A stretch of DNA of 64,000 nt from DATGPD01 sp031423015 (GTDB lineage: Bacteria; Planctomycetota; UBA1135; UBA2386). Of this stretch, positions 16,529-25,830 are shown piece by piece (position 1 is the first letter of the stretch; each line of letters begins with the position of its first letter). The position numbers and the translations under genes were made by a program. The notes beneath the pieces were generated by a model. It did not search any database, was not told the DNA's origin, and saw only the letters and a list, made by a program, of their open reading frames with translations. The stretch spans positions 1-64,000 of the forward strand of contig JANPER010000176.1 of the NCBI GenBank assembly GCA_031423015.1. The letters are read 5' to 3'.

Positions 16529-19500
16529 GTCTGTGCGCGCTGGTCGATGCGTTCTACGCATTGCCGCAGGTCGGCGCCGCACACGACGCCACGCGCGCGC
16601 GGCAGCAACGCGCGGCCGGCGGCCTGTGGGGCGCCAGCAGCGCGTTGTTGCTCGCGGCGCTGGCCGACGTGCGACGCAAGCCGCCGCCGTTGCTCGTGCT
16701 CACGGCACACGACGACGACAGCCACACCTTGCAGCGCGACCTTGCGACCTTTGGGGTCGAGCACGCGCACACCTTGGTGACGCTGACGTTCGACGTCGAT
16801 GCTCAGCCCGAGGCGCACGGCCTGAGCGCGCGCGTGCGCACGTTGGTGGAACTCGGCAAGACGCGGCGCGGCGACCATCCGCTGGTCTTGCTGTGCGGCA
16901 TCGAGGCGCTGCTGCAACCGGTGCCCGATCCGAGCCAACTCGGCCGGCAACGGCTCGAACTGCGCGTCGGCGACAAGCTGAACCCGGCCGAGGTGCTGGC
17001 CAAGGCCAGCAGCGCCGGCCTGCGCCGGGTGCCCGTCGTGCTGGCGCCGGGCGAGATCAGCCACCGCGGCGACGTGCTCGATGTGTTCCCGGTGGGCGAA
17101 CCGGCGGCACTGCGCGTCGAGCTGCTCGACGATGAGATCGAGTCGATCCGCACGCTCGACACGCAGACCCAGCGCTCGCTCGAAGCCTTGCCGCACGTCT
17201 CGCTGTCGATGTCGGCCACACAAGCGCAAGCCTGCGCCGACGTGCTCGATCACGTGCTGACGCGCGACCTGGTGGTGATCGTGTACGAACCGCTGCGCGT
17301 CGAGGAAGAGCAGAAGGCCCTGCTGGCGCACGGCGGTCCCCTCGCCAAAGCCCTCGATCGCTTCGAGCAGGCGACCGCGCCGCTGGCCCGCATCAGCATC
17401 GGCGCGCTGCCCAGAGGCGACCTCGACTTCAAGGTGCTGTCGGCGGGCAGTGCGATCGGCGCCGGCGAAATCGACCCGCATGGGCGTCTGCGCGCGCTGC
17501 GCGGCAACCGCGGCCGACTGACGATCGTGTGCCCGGGCGACGCCGAGCGCACGCGCCTGCTGGAGATCTTCGCGCACAAGCAGGTCGATACCCAAGTCGA
17601 GCAAGTCGACCTGGCCATCGGTGCGCTGAGCCGTGGCTTTCGCCTCAGCGACCTTTCGTGGACGGTGCTGTCGCACGCCGAGTTCGCCGGCGTGCCGGCC
17701 GCGGTGCGCGCGCCGTCGCGCATGCCGATGCCGAGTCGCGTGATCAGCAGCTTCTTCGAGCTTGGCCCCGGCGACACGGTGGTGCACGCGGCGCACGGCA
17801 TCGCCGAGTTCGAGGGCATCGAGCGCGTCCAGCGCGGGCCCGACGCGGCCGAGGACCACCTGCGCCTGCGCTTCCGCGACGACGTGCTGCTGCTGGTGCC
17901 CGCCTCCAAGGTGCACCTGGTGCAGAAGTATGTCGGCTCCGGCGACGCCTCGCCGCGCCTCGATCGCCTAGGCGGCAAGGGCTTCCATCGGCGCAAGGAG
18001 GAGGTGCAGAAGGCGCTGTTCGACATCGCCGCCGAGCTGCTCGAAGTGCAGGCGCAGCGCGAATCGGTCACCCGGCCGCCGTTTCCGCGCGACCAGCTGG
18101 AGACCGATCTGCTCGACGGCTTCCCGTTCGTCGACACCGAGGATCAGGTCACGTCGTGGAACGAGATCCGCAGCGACTTGGAGGCGCAACGACCGATGGA
18201 CCGCCTGCTGTGCGGCGACGTCGGCTTCGGCAAAACCGAGGTCGCCCTGCGCGCGGCGTTCAAGGTGGCGATCACCGGTCGCCAGGTGGCGGTGCTGGTG
18301 CCGACGACAGTGCTCGCCGAGCAGCACGGCGACACCTTCACGCGGCGCTTTGCCGCGCACGGCCTGCGCGTCGAAGTGCTGTCGCGCTTCACGCACGGCA
18401 AGTCGAAGAAGGCGGTGATCGACGCCATCGCAAAGGGCAAGGTCGATGTCGTCGTCGGTACGCATCGCCTGTTCGGCAGCGACGTCAGCTTTCCTGACCT
18501 CGGCATGCTGGTGATCGACGAGGAGCAGCGCTTTGGGGTGCGGCAGAAGGAGCAGTTCAAGAAGCTACGGGTCGCGGTCGACGTGCTGACGCTGTCGGCG
18601 ACGCCGATCCCGCGCACGTTGCACGGCGCGCTCGTGGGCGTGCGCGCGATCAGCACGCTCAACACGCCGCCGCCCGGCCGACAAGACGTGGAGACGCGCG
18701 TGGCGTTTCGATCGCCCGAGATCATACAGCAGGCGATTCGGCGCGAGCTGCTGCGCGGCGGCCAGGTGTTCTTCTTGCACAACCGCATCGAGGCGCTCGA
18801 GCGCCTGGCGAACACCGTGCGTGCTCTCGTGCCCGACGCGCGCGTCACCATCGGCCACGGCCAGATGTCAGAAGGCGACATGGAGCGCGCGATCCGCGGC
18901 TTCGTGCGCGGTGACTACGACGTGCTGATCTGCACCAGCATCGTGGAGAACGGGCTCGACATCCCGCGCGCCAACACCATCCTGATCGACGACGCCACGC
19001 TGTTCGGCCTGGCGGAGCTACACCAGTTGCGCGGACGCGTCGGCCGCAGTGCGGTGCAAGCGCACTGCATCCTGTTCATGGATCCGTTGCAGCCGCCGCC
19101 GGAGGCTGCCCGCAAGCGGCTGCGCGCGATCGAAGAGCTGTCGCACCTCGGAGCGGGCTTTGCGATCGCGATGAAAGACCTCGAGATCCGCGGCGCCGGC
19201 AATCTGTTGGGGCCGCAGCAGTCGGGCCACATCGCCGCAGTCGGCTACGAGATGTACGCGCAGCTCCTGCACCACGCCGTCGAGCAGGCGAAGGCGCGCA
19301 AGGCGGGCAAGCCGGCGCTGGACATCAGCAGCATGGTCCTGCCCGCCGTGCTCGAGGTCGACGTCGACCTTCGCCTCAACGCGTTCCTGCCCGACGATTT
19401 CGTCACCGAGCCGCGGGCGCGCCTCGAGCTGCTGCGCGAGATGGACGGCGCCGTCGACGTCGGAGCCGAGGCCGAGCTGCGCCGATCGCTCACCGACCGC

Positions 19501-19851
19501 TTCGGTAGGTTGCCCAAGCCGGTGGACAATCTGCTGCGCGTGTATCTGGTGAAGCACCTGCTGGCACCGCTTGGCCTGCGCTCGCTGCAACTGATCGACG
19601 ATCGGCTGATCGTGCGGCATCCGATCGGCGAGCCGATTGCCGCCGGCGCCTGGCTCGACGCGTTCGCCGATGTGCGGCCCCTCGAAGCCGGCAAGACGCA
19701 CCTGATCCTGAAGCCGCGGCGCGGGCGCGACCAGGGCAAGCCGTGGCGCGGCGAAGAAGTGCTCGCCCTGTTGTTGCAGACCCTGACCGGCAGTCCGTCG
19801 GACGCTCCGGGCCGCAGCGCCCGCGAACCGGCCGGCGACCGGCGCGAGTGA
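16525..19851 (+). CDS. mfd: Transcription-repair coupling factor (1108 aa)
   Basis: The order follows the family: an N-terminal UvrB-like region, the RNA-polymerase-interaction domain (GDTVVHAAHGIAEFEGI), helicase motifs LCGDVGFGKTEVALRAAF (Walker A), VIDEEQRFG (DEEQ box), LSATPIPRTL, and a C-terminal TRCF domain. Length is close to that of E. coli Mfd. It displaces RNA polymerase stalled at DNA damage and recruits UvrA. The start is GTG overlapping the rnc stop. Codon use matches its neighbours. Confidence 0.96.
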   Translation: MSLCALVDAFYALPQVGAAHDATRARQQRAAGGLWGASSALLLAALADVRRKPPPLLVLTAHDDDSHTLQRDLATFGVEHAHTLVTLTFDVDAQPEAHGLSARVRTLVELGKTRRGDHPLVLLCGIEALLQPVPDPSQLGRQRLELRVGDKLNPAEVLAKASSAGLRRVPVVLAPGEISHRGDVLDVFPVGEPAALRVELLDDEIESIRTLDTQTQRSLEALPHVSLSMSATQAQACADVLDHVLTRDLVVIVYEPLRVEEEQKALLAHGGPLAKALDRFEQATAPLARISIGALPRGDLDFKVLSAGSAIGAGEIDPHGRLRALRGNRGRLTIVCPGDAERTRLLEIFAHKQVDTQVEQVDLAIGALSRGFRLSDLSWTVLSHAEFAGVPAAVRAPSRMPMPSRVISSFFELGPGDTVVHAAHGIAEFEGIERVQRGPDAAEDHLRLRFRDDVLLLVPASKVHLVQKYVGSGDASPRLDRLGGKGFHRRKEEVQKALFDIAAELLEVQAQRESVTRPPFPRDQLETDLLDGFPFVDTEDQVTSWNEIRSDLEAQRPMDRLLCGDVGFGKTEVALRAAFKVAITGRQVAVLVPTTVLAEQHGDTFTRRFAAHGLRVEVLSRFTHGKSKKAVIDAIAKGKVDVVVGTHRLFGSDVSFPDLGMLVIDEEQRFGVRQKEQFKKLRVAVDVLTLSATPIPRTLHGALVGVRAISTLNTPPPGRQDVETRVAFRSPEIIQQAIRRELLRGGQVFFLHNRIEALERLANTVRALVPDARVTIGHGQMSEGDMERAIRGFVRGDYDVLICTSIVENGLDIPRANTILIDDATLFGLAELHQLRGRVGRSAVQAHCILFMDPLQPPPEAARKRLRAIEELSHLGAGFAIAMKDLEIRGAGNLLGPQQSGHIAAVGYEMYAQLLHHAVEQAKARKAGKPALDISSMVLPAVLEVDVDLRLNAFLPDDFVTEPRARLELLREMDGAVDVGAEAELRRSLTDRFGRLPKPVDNLLRVYLVKHLLAPLGLRSLQLIDDRLIVRHPIGEPIAAGAWLDAFADVRPLEAGKTHLILKPRRGRDQGKPWRGEEVLALLLQTLTGSPSDAPGRSAREPAGDRRE

Positions 19852-19890
19852 GAGCGTGTCTTGCGGCCCACCGACCACTATCTTGTCGCC

Positions 19891-20982
19891 GTGCGCTCGC
19901 TCTTCGTTTGTTGCCTCGTCATCTGGTCGGTCGCGTTGTGTGTAGGCGCGCAGGAACCGACGCCGCCGGCCGCCCCCACGCCCACGCAGGACACCCGCAG
20001 CTTCGACTTCGTGGCGGCGATGGTGGGCAACCGCGCGATCCTCGCCAGCCAGGTGACCGAGCGATGGCGCGACGAACTCAAGGACGACGCACAACGGCCG
20101 CGCGCCTTGCAGCAGTTCGTATCGCCGGCCAAACGCCACGCGCTGTGGGGCCACCTGCTGGAGGTTTTCGTCACCAACGAGATCACTGCCCAGAGTGCGC
20201 GCTTGATGGGGCGTTCACCCGACGAGGTCGAGGCGCAAGTGCAGCACCTGGTGCAAGAAGACATCGCGCACCAGGCCGAGCAGTCTGGCGGCTTGAACGA
20301 GTTTGCGCGCTCGCTGGGCGCCGTCGGCCACAGCATGGGGTCGGTCGCCGAGGAGTCGCGCGCCAAGATCATGAGCCAGATGGCCTACTACCAGGGCGTG
20401 CTGCGCGAGCTGCACGACCAGCAAGCCATGTTGGCGACACCCAAGGAGATGAAGGCGGCCTTCGACGCCGACCCGAGTCGCTTCGAGAGCCTCGGCTCGG
20501 TCAAGCTGGCAGTGCGGCGCTTTCCGCGCGCGCCCGACCGCGACGCCGCGCTCGGCCAGGCCACGACGGTAGCGACGGCGTGGCGCGCCCTGGCACGGCC
20601 GGTCACCGCGCCGGTGATGCGGTCGCAGGGAGCCGACACGCACATCATCGATGTGACACTCGGCCAAGAGGGGACCACGGCCCTGAAGATCTTTGCGCCG
20701 ACGTGCGCTGCCGGCGACAGCTCGGATCCCATCGAAGACGAGGGCTGGATCTGGGTGCTGCTTTGTCTGGAGCGGGTCGAGCCCAAGCGGGCGGACTTCA
20801 GCGACGCCGAGGTGCAGCGCAAGCTGCGCAAGGAGATCGCGGACCGTCACTGGCAGCAGATCGCTTCTCGCCTCTTCCCCGAGAACCGCGTCGGCGTGCG
20901 GCGCCTGCCTTGGGGTGAGCCGTCGAACATGGAGCGTCCGGCGCGGCCGGGCGCGACGCGCGGCGGCGAGCCGCCCCGCTGA
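19891..20982 (+). CDS. SurA-type periplasmic folding protein (363 aa)
   Basis: A signal peptide follows GTG 19891 (RSLFVCCLVIWSVALCVGAQ). A TTG at 19861 is also in frame, 10 codons upstream. The part VAAMVGNRAILASQVTERW opens the SurA N-terminal chaperone domain, followed by long helices with DEVEAQVQHLVQEDIAHQAEQSGG. I do not see a clear parvulin catalytic domain, so it may act as a chaperone without isomerase activity. It lies 40 nt after mfd on the same strand and is likely the last gene of the rnc-mfd operon. Confidence 0.75.
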   Translation: MRSLFVCCLVIWSVALCVGAQEPTPPAAPTPTQDTRSFDFVAAMVGNRAILASQVTERWRDELKDDAQRPRALQQFVSPAKRHALWGHLLEVFVTNEITAQSARLMGRSPDEVEAQVQHLVQEDIAHQAEQSGGLNEFARSLGAVGHSMGSVAEESRAKIMSQMAYYQGVLRELHDQQAMLATPKEMKAAFDADPSRFESLGSVKLAVRRFPRAPDRDAALGQATTVATAWRALARPVTAPVMRSQGADTHIIDVTLGQEGTTALKIFAPTCAAGDSSDPIEDEGWIWVLLCLERVEPKRADFSDAEVQRKLRKEIADRHWQQIASRLFPENRVGVRRLPWGEPSNMERPARPGATRGGEPPR

Positions 20983-20996
20983 GCTTCTCTTGCCGC

Positions 20997-21021
20997 GGGT
21001 CTTCGTGTGGCGCGAAGATCC
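20997..21021 (+). terminator. Hairpin after the SurA-like gene, weak terminator candidate
   Basis: GGGTCTTCG / CGAAGATCC forms a 9-bp stem (one G-T pair) around a 7-nt loop, 14 nt after the stop codon. No T-run follows, so intrinsic termination is uncertain. The rest of the 20983-21303 gap holds the cloverleaf repeat and no gene. Confidence 0.4.
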
Positions 21022-21065
21022 GGCTGATGGCAGCGGCAGGAGAAGCGACCCAGAGATAACAGCGC

Positions 21066-21120
21066 GGCGGCCATACAAGTCGGCGCTGCGCCGACATCAG
21101 CCTCGTTGGCTGTGGCCGCC
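21066..21120. repeat. Cloverleaf-shaped repeat, copy 2
   Basis: Outer stem GGCGGCCA / TGGCCGCC (21066-21073 and 21113-21120). Hairpin 1 is GTCGGCGCTGCGCCGAC (21079-21095), identical to the copy at 9429-9445, followed by AT. Hairpin 2 is CAGCC-TCGTT-GGCTG (21098-21112). Outer stem and hairpin 2 differ in sequence from copy 1 but keep pairing, which argues that the structure is what is conserved. It is intergenic here. Confidence 0.8.
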
Positions 21121-21303
21121 GGTCACGCTGAGTCCCTCGCCCAGGTTTTTGCGCAGCGGTCTTCTTCCCCCGTGGCACCGCCGCCGCTAACTTCTACCCT
21201 CCCCCTGAACCGTCCCCCAGGGCGTCCGTTGTTTCACTATCTTCGCCGTCCTGCTCAGGACGGTTCCCTGACCCTCGCGCCCTAAGCCGACAGGCTCGAC
21301 TCT

Positions 21304-22854
21304 ATGGACCCAACCAAAATCCACCTCGAGCATCAGCATCGAAACCCGCTCTTGGACAACGAACCGACGTTCCAGGAGGTCATGGCAGAGCAGCTGGCGC
21401 ACGCGCCTTGGCTGCTCCTGTCGATCGTCATCCATCTCGTCGTCATTGGCCTGCTCTGGTTGATCCCCGGCGGGACGGGCGGCGAAGCCGAGAAGGTCGT
21501 GTCCATGCAGGTCCCGCAGAAGGAGGAGGAGATCGTCGAGGAGATCAAGCCGGAGGAGAAGCCGGTCGAGGAGAACCCGGAGGAAGAGCCCACCCTGCAG
21601 GACGCGGAGGTGATGGATAACCCAACCCAAGCCAACGAGTCCGAGAACTTCGGGGCCTCCGACAACAACTCCGACTCCGTCGAGTCGGCCTTCGACGGCA
21701 ACGCGTGGAACACCGCGGTCGGTCTGGGCGGCGGCGCGGCCGGCAAATTCGGCGGGCGCGCTGGCGGCCGCGGCAAGCTCGGCGGCGGCCGGGGCGGCAA
21801 GCTCACAGCGCAGGCGATCGAAACCGGTCTGCAGTGGTTGAAGGACCACCAAGACGAGGACGGCAAGTGGGACGCCGACGAGTTCATGAAGCACGACGAG
21901 AACGGCGACCCGTGCACCGGCGCGGGCGACGCACTGCACGACGTCGGCGTCACGGGCCTGGCGTTGCTCGCCTTCTTGGGCGACGGCAGCACCATGAAGT
22001 CGGGGCCGTACAAGGACGTGATCAAGAACGGGATCCTGTGGCTGCGCGGCCAGCAGGATGCCGACACCGGCCTGATCGGCACCGAGGCCTCGCACCACTT
22101 CATCTACGACCACGTCATCGCCACCCTGGCGCTGTGTGAGGCGTTCGGTCTGTCGAAGTACCGCTCGCTCAAGGGCGAGGCGCAGAAAGCGATCAACTAC
22201 CTCGAAGCCCACCGCAACCCGTACGGTTGCTGGCGCTATCAGAAGCAGGCCGGCGACAACGACATTTCGGTGACCGGTTGGGCGGTGCTGGCGTACGTGT
22301 CGGCCAAGGAGTTCGGCCTGCTGGTCGACAAGAAGGCGTTGGAGTATGCGGACGCCTACATCGACGAGATGACCGACACCAACGGCCGCACCGGCTACAT
22401 CGAGAAGGGTGGCCTCTCGTCGCGTCACAAGGGCCAGCACGAGATCGACTTCCCCGCCGGCAACACCGAGTGCATGACCGCGGTGGGCTTGCTCTGCAAG
22501 TACTTCCTCGGCCACGACCCCAAGAAGTCGCCCATGATGGAGAACCAGGCCAAGGTCCTGATGAAGAAGTTGCCGCAGTGGCAGGCGGACTCCAAGGGTT
22601 CTTGGGTCGACCACTACTACTGGTACTACGGCACGTACGCGATGTATCAGGTGGGCGGCACAGCGTGGGACCAGTGGTCGAAGGCGGTCAACGACGCGGT
22701 CATCAAGAAGCAACGCTCGGACGGCAACTCGAAGGGCTCATGGGACCCTGTGGATGCCTGGGGCTCCGACGGCGGCCGCGTCTACTCGACAGCGATCCTG
22801 GTGTTGACGCTCGAAGCGTACTACCGCTACTCGCGCGTGCTCGGCGGGCGCTGA
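21304..22854 (+). CDS. Membrane-anchored alpha/alpha-toroid (prenyltransferase/squalene-cyclase-like) repeat protein (516 aa)
   Basis: A transmembrane helix sits at ~residues 35-56 (APWLLLSIVIHLVVIGLLWLIP). A Glu/Pro-rich linker (EEEIVEEIKPEEKPVEE) resembles TonB-type spacers. A Gly-rich block follows: DSVESAF....WNTAVGLGG, then GKFGGRAGGRGKLGG. Toroid repeats begin at AIETGLQWLKDHQDEDG and recur as NGILWLRGQQDADTG and KAINYLEAHRNPYGCW. The cyclase DxDD motif is not seen, so enzymatic cyclisation is unlikely. Inferred role is a periplasmic interaction scaffold. The Gly-rich block is repeated almost word for word in the alpha-2-macroglobulin protein at the right end, which suggests a functional link. 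ATG 21304 has no strong ribosome-binding site. Confidence 0.8.
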   Translation: MDPTKIHLEHQHRNPLLDNEPTFQEVMAEQLAHAPWLLLSIVIHLVVIGLLWLIPGGTGGEAEKVVSMQVPQKEEEIVEEIKPEEKPVEENPEEEPTLQDAEVMDNPTQANESENFGASDNNSDSVESAFDGNAWNTAVGLGGGAAGKFGGRAGGRGKLGGGRGGKLTAQAIETGLQWLKDHQDEDGKWDADEFMKHDENGDPCTGAGDALHDVGVTGLALLAFLGDGSTMKSGPYKDVIKNGILWLRGQQDADTGLIGTEASHHFIYDHVIATLALCEAFGLSKYRSLKGEAQKAINYLEAHRNPYGCWRYQKQAGDNDISVTGWAVLAYVSAKEFGLLVDKKALEYADAYIDEMTDTNGRTGYIEKGGLSSRHKGQHEIDFPAGNTECMTAVGLLCKYFLGHDPKKSPMMENQAKVLMKKLPQWQADSKGSWVDHYYWYYGTYAMYQVGGTAWDQWSKAVNDAVIKKQRSDGNSKGSWDPVDAWGSDGGRVYSTAILVLTLEAYYRYSRVLGGR

Positions 22855-22885
22855 GCCGACGCCAACGCTGGCCCGCGCCAGAACC

Positions 22886-22930
22886 CGACGCCCCGGTGTT
22901 GCAAGCCGCGACACCGGGGCGTCGTCGTTT
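22886..22930 (+). terminator. Intrinsic terminator of the toroid-protein gene
   Basis: A perfect 14-bp stem CGACGCCCCGGTGT / ACACCGGGGCGTCG with an 11-nt loop, followed by TCGTTT, lies 31 nt after the stop codon and before the flagellin gene. Confidence 0.8.
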
Positions 22931-23083
22931 CCGACGCTGCTCGCAGGGCGGGCGCGAAGACGTCGCTGGCAACGACGCGCGCCCGCCAGAGTCGCGGGGT
23001 GAGAATCGACGCAAGTGGCGCTCGAGCGGTGGTCGATGCAGTCTCGGGACGCGTGCAGGTGCGCGCCGGGCAAAGGCGAGCGC

Positions 23084-23914
23084 ATGGGCCTCAGGGTCAA
23101 CACGAACATCGCGTCCTTGAACGCGCAGCGCGCGCTGGCGCGCACCACCGAGCGATTGCAGTCCAACTTTCGCCGCCTGTCGACCGGGCTGCGCATCGCT
23201 ACCGCCGCCGACGACGCGGCTGGCCTGGCGATCTCGGAACGCTTTCGCGCCCAGGTGCGATCGACGGAGCAGGCAGTGCGCAACGCACAAGACGGCATCT
23301 CGCTCACGCAGACCGGCGAGGGCGCCCTGAACGAAGTCAGCTCGATCCTCATCCGCCTGCGCGAGTTGGCGGTGCAGGCGAACAACGCGACCGTCAGCGG
23401 CCAGGACCGCAACACGCTGAATCAGGAGTTCCGCGACCTCATCAACGAGGTCGACCGCATCGCCCGCTCGACGACGTTCAACAGTGTGAACCTGCTCGAC
23501 GGCAGCGGCTCGACGTTGATCTTCCAAGTTGGCATCGGCACCACCACCGGCATCGACACCATCCTGCTGACGCTGTCGAACACGCTGTCGTCGACCCTGG
23601 GGCTCAACTCCATCGACGTCGGCGCGACGGGTTCCCCGACCAGCGCGATCACCGCGATCGACTCGGCCATCAACACCGTGGCCCGCGTGCGCGGCTCCTT
23701 CGGTGCGGTGCAGAATCGGTTGAACGCGACGGTCCAGAACCTGCGCATCCAGTCGGAGAATCTGAGCGCCGCCGAGAGCCGCGTGCGCGATGTCGACGTG
23801 GCCGCCGAGACGGCAGAACTGACGCGCAACTCGATCCTGCAACAGGCCGCCATCGCCGTGCTGTCGCAAGCCAACGTGCAACCGCAAATCGCGCTGCAGT
23901 TGCTGCAGAACTGA
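23084..23914 (+). CDS. fliC: Flagellin, short form (276 aa)
   Basis: The N-terminal D0/D1 region (LRVNTNIASLNAQRAL..RRLSTGLRIATAADDAAGLAISERF) and C-terminal D1/D0 region (SAESRVRDVDVAAETAELTRNSILQQAAIAVLSQAN..ALQLL, read in pieces) are both complete. The central variable part is only ~60 residues. It builds the flagellar filament. ATG 23084 is preceded by AAAGGCGAG as a ribosome-binding site. No other flagellar gene is nearby, so it stands alone, between the toroid gene terminator and the convergent rpsT. Confidence 0.93.
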   Translation: MGLRVNTNIASLNAQRALARTTERLQSNFRRLSTGLRIATAADDAAGLAISERFRAQVRSTEQAVRNAQDGISLTQTGEGALNEVSSILIRLRELAVQANNATVSGQDRNTLNQEFRDLINEVDRIARSTTFNSVNLLDGSGSTLIFQVGIGTTTGIDTILLTLSNTLSSTLGLNSIDVGATGSPTSAITAIDSAINTVARVRGSFGAVQNRLNATVQNLRIQSENLSAAESRVRDVDVAAETAELTRNSILQQAAIAVLSQANVQPQIALQLLQN

Positions 23915-23980
23915 TCGGCCGCAGCGCGTCGTCGTCGTGACCCACCTTAGGGCGCGCCGACCGGCGATCGAAAACGACCG

Positions 23981-24244
23981 CTACTTCGTCGCTGCAACCA
24001 GGCGCGCAACCAGGCTCTTGCGGCGCGAGGCGGTGTTCTTGTGCAACACGTTCGCCTTGGCAGCCTTGTCGATTTTCTTGCACACGAGCGGCAGCATCGC
24101 CGTGGCGGCGGCCTTGTCGCCCTTGCTGACCACCTCTTGCAGGCGCTTGAGGATTGTCTTGACCTCAGAGGACTTCGCCTTGTTGCGCAGGCGGCGCTTG
24201 TCGTTCTGTCGGATGCGCTTGCGCGACTGTTTGCTGTGAGCCAT
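23981..24244 (-). CDS. rpsT: Small ribosomal subunit protein S20 (87 aa)
   Basis: The basic helical protein MAHSKQSRKRIRQNDKRRLR..KSSEVKTILKRL, with the late KNTASRRKSLVARL box, is typical S20 and of normal length. It binds 16S rRNA during 30S assembly. Its ATG follows the TPR-protein stop by 41 nt on the same strand, so they may share a transcript. It converges on flagellin. Confidence 0.96.
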   Translation of the reverse strand: MAHSKQSRKRIRQNDKRRLRNKAKSSEVKTILKRLQEVVSKGDKAAATAMLPLVCKKIDKAAKANVLHKNTASRRKSLVARLVAATK

Positions 24245-24285
24245 TGGGTTCTACTGTTTGGTTTCGATTCGGTGAGTGCGGGAGG

Positions 24286-25626
24286 TCAGGCCTTGGACTT
24301 CAGTTCCTCGACGCGCCGAGCCGCGTCGCGGAAGCCGATGTCTTGTTCGAGGATGCGGGAGAAGTGCGTCATGGCCTGGTCGCGGCGACCCGCGTCCTGC
24401 GCCAACGCGCCCATCTCGTAGAGAATGTCCTTGCCCAGTTTGCCGGTGGGGCCCGCGACGTCCAGCGCCTTCTGCAACTGACCCATCGCCAGGTCGTCCA
24501 GCCCCTTCTTGCGGAAGGCCTTGCCCAGCAGAAGCTGGGCCTCGACCTTGGTGCGGGGGTCTTTGATCGCCTGCTGCAGCTCGGCGATGCCTTCGTCGAG
24601 CTGGTCGAGCGCCAGGAGCGCGCTGCCCAGGTGGTAGCGCAGCCCCAAGTCGGTGGGATTACGCTGCGCCCGGCGGCGGTACTCCGCGGCCTTCAGGTCG
24701 GCCAGGGCTCGCTCCGACATCTTGCCGGCGTGCTCGTCGCCTCGCTTGTGCGCTTCTTGGACGCGCTTTTCTTGCAGCGACAGACGAAGGTCGCCCACAC
24801 GATCGGCAAGGTCGCCGTCGTTGGGGTCGATCCGCAAGGCGCGCTCCAGGCAGTCGAGCGCACCCTGGGTGTCGCCCTGCATGCGGTGCAGGTCGGCGAT
24901 GCGCCGCAGCAGCTTGACGTCTTCGGGCCGCTCGGCGAGCCGCGGCTCCAGTTGGTCGAGTTCGCCAGCGATCTCCTCGGCCGATAACTGCAAGCGCGCG
25001 TCGCGTTCGATCTGCCGCTGTGCGTCGGTGTCCTTCAGGATGTCGCGCGTGTGCTTGGCATGCTCCAGGCCGGTCTTCTTGAGCGCACCCTCCGCCGCGA
25101 GATTCTTGCGCGACCGGAGCGCGTCTTGGTCGCGCGGGTCGATCTTGAGCACCTGCTCGAACATCGCGAGGGCTTCGTCCATTCGGCCTTCTCCTTGCAG
25201 CAGGGCGCCCGCGCGCTTGGCCGACGTCACCGCGTGTTGGTCGGCTTCAGCGACCGCGTGGTAGACCGCGAGCGCCGAGCGCTTGTGGCCGGCACGCTCC
25301 AGCGACTCACCCAGCTTGACGTTCACGGCCTCGTTGCGCGGATCGAGCACGAGGTAGCGCTCGAACGCCTTGGCGGCGCCGCCGTGCTTGCCGAGCATGC
25401 GACACACCGACGCGCTCAACAGGTGCACGCCGCCCCCGATCATCGCCACCATCTTGGATGGCTTCTTGGCCTCGGTCTTCTTGAACAAAGCGCGTCGCAA
25501 GCCGGCGCGCGCCTCGCCGCTGTCGGGCTGCATCGCGAGCAGCTTGCCGTAGATGTCGATCGCCAGCGCGTAGTTGCGCTTCTTGACGGCCTCGTCGGCT
25601 TTCTCGAGGTGCTTGCTAAGGTCCAT
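24286..25626 (-). CDS. Tetratricopeptide-repeat protein (446 aa)
   Basis: At least seven TPR units can be seen, such as RNYALAIDIYGKLLAMQPDSG, DEALAMFEQVLKIDPRDQDAL, GALDCLERALRIDPNDGDLA and QLDEGIAELQQAI. There is no signal peptide from ATG 25626, which is preferred over the longer frame to 25701 because the added residues are Arg/Pro-rich. Probably a cytoplasmic scaffold. It is transcribed towards rpsT and divergent from def. Partner unknown. Confidence 0.85.
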   Translation of the reverse strand: MDLSKHLEKADEAVKKRNYALAIDIYGKLLAMQPDSGEARAGLRRALFKKTEAKKPSKMVAMIGGGVHLLSASVCRMLGKHGGAAKAFERYLVLDPRNEAVNVKLGESLERAGHKRSALAVYHAVAEADQHAVTSAKRAGALLQGEGRMDEALAMFEQVLKIDPRDQDALRSRKNLAAEGALKKTGLEHAKHTRDILKDTDAQRQIERDARLQLSAEEIAGELDQLEPRLAERPEDVKLLRRIADLHRMQGDTQGALDCLERALRIDPNDGDLADRVGDLRLSLQEKRVQEAHKRGDEHAGKMSERALADLKAAEYRRRAQRNPTDLGLRYHLGSALLALDQLDEGIAELQQAIKDPRTKVEAQLLLGKAFRKKGLDDLAMGQLQKALDVAGPTGKLGKDILYEMGALAQDAGRRDQAMTHFSRILEQDIGFRDAARRVEELKSKA

Positions 25627-25830
25627 GCAGCGGCGCGGCGGAGAACGGGCGAGGCGGGGAAAAGGGCGCGGGATGCTAGCCGTGAGCCAATGCCTCCGCA
25701 ATCACCGGCTCCGTGACGAGGCGCGGACGGGGCCGCGCGAAGTAGATTTTTTGGCGACCGATGGCCGACGCCGACGCGAGACCCTTTCCGCTGCCGAGTG
25801 CCCACCCTACGCTCCGGCGCGGCATCGAGC

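Noticed and set aside
16342..17916. Long minus-strand open frame opposite rnc and mfd
   Set aside because: It lies antisense to two certain genes and shows the same Arg/His/Gln-rich shadow composition.
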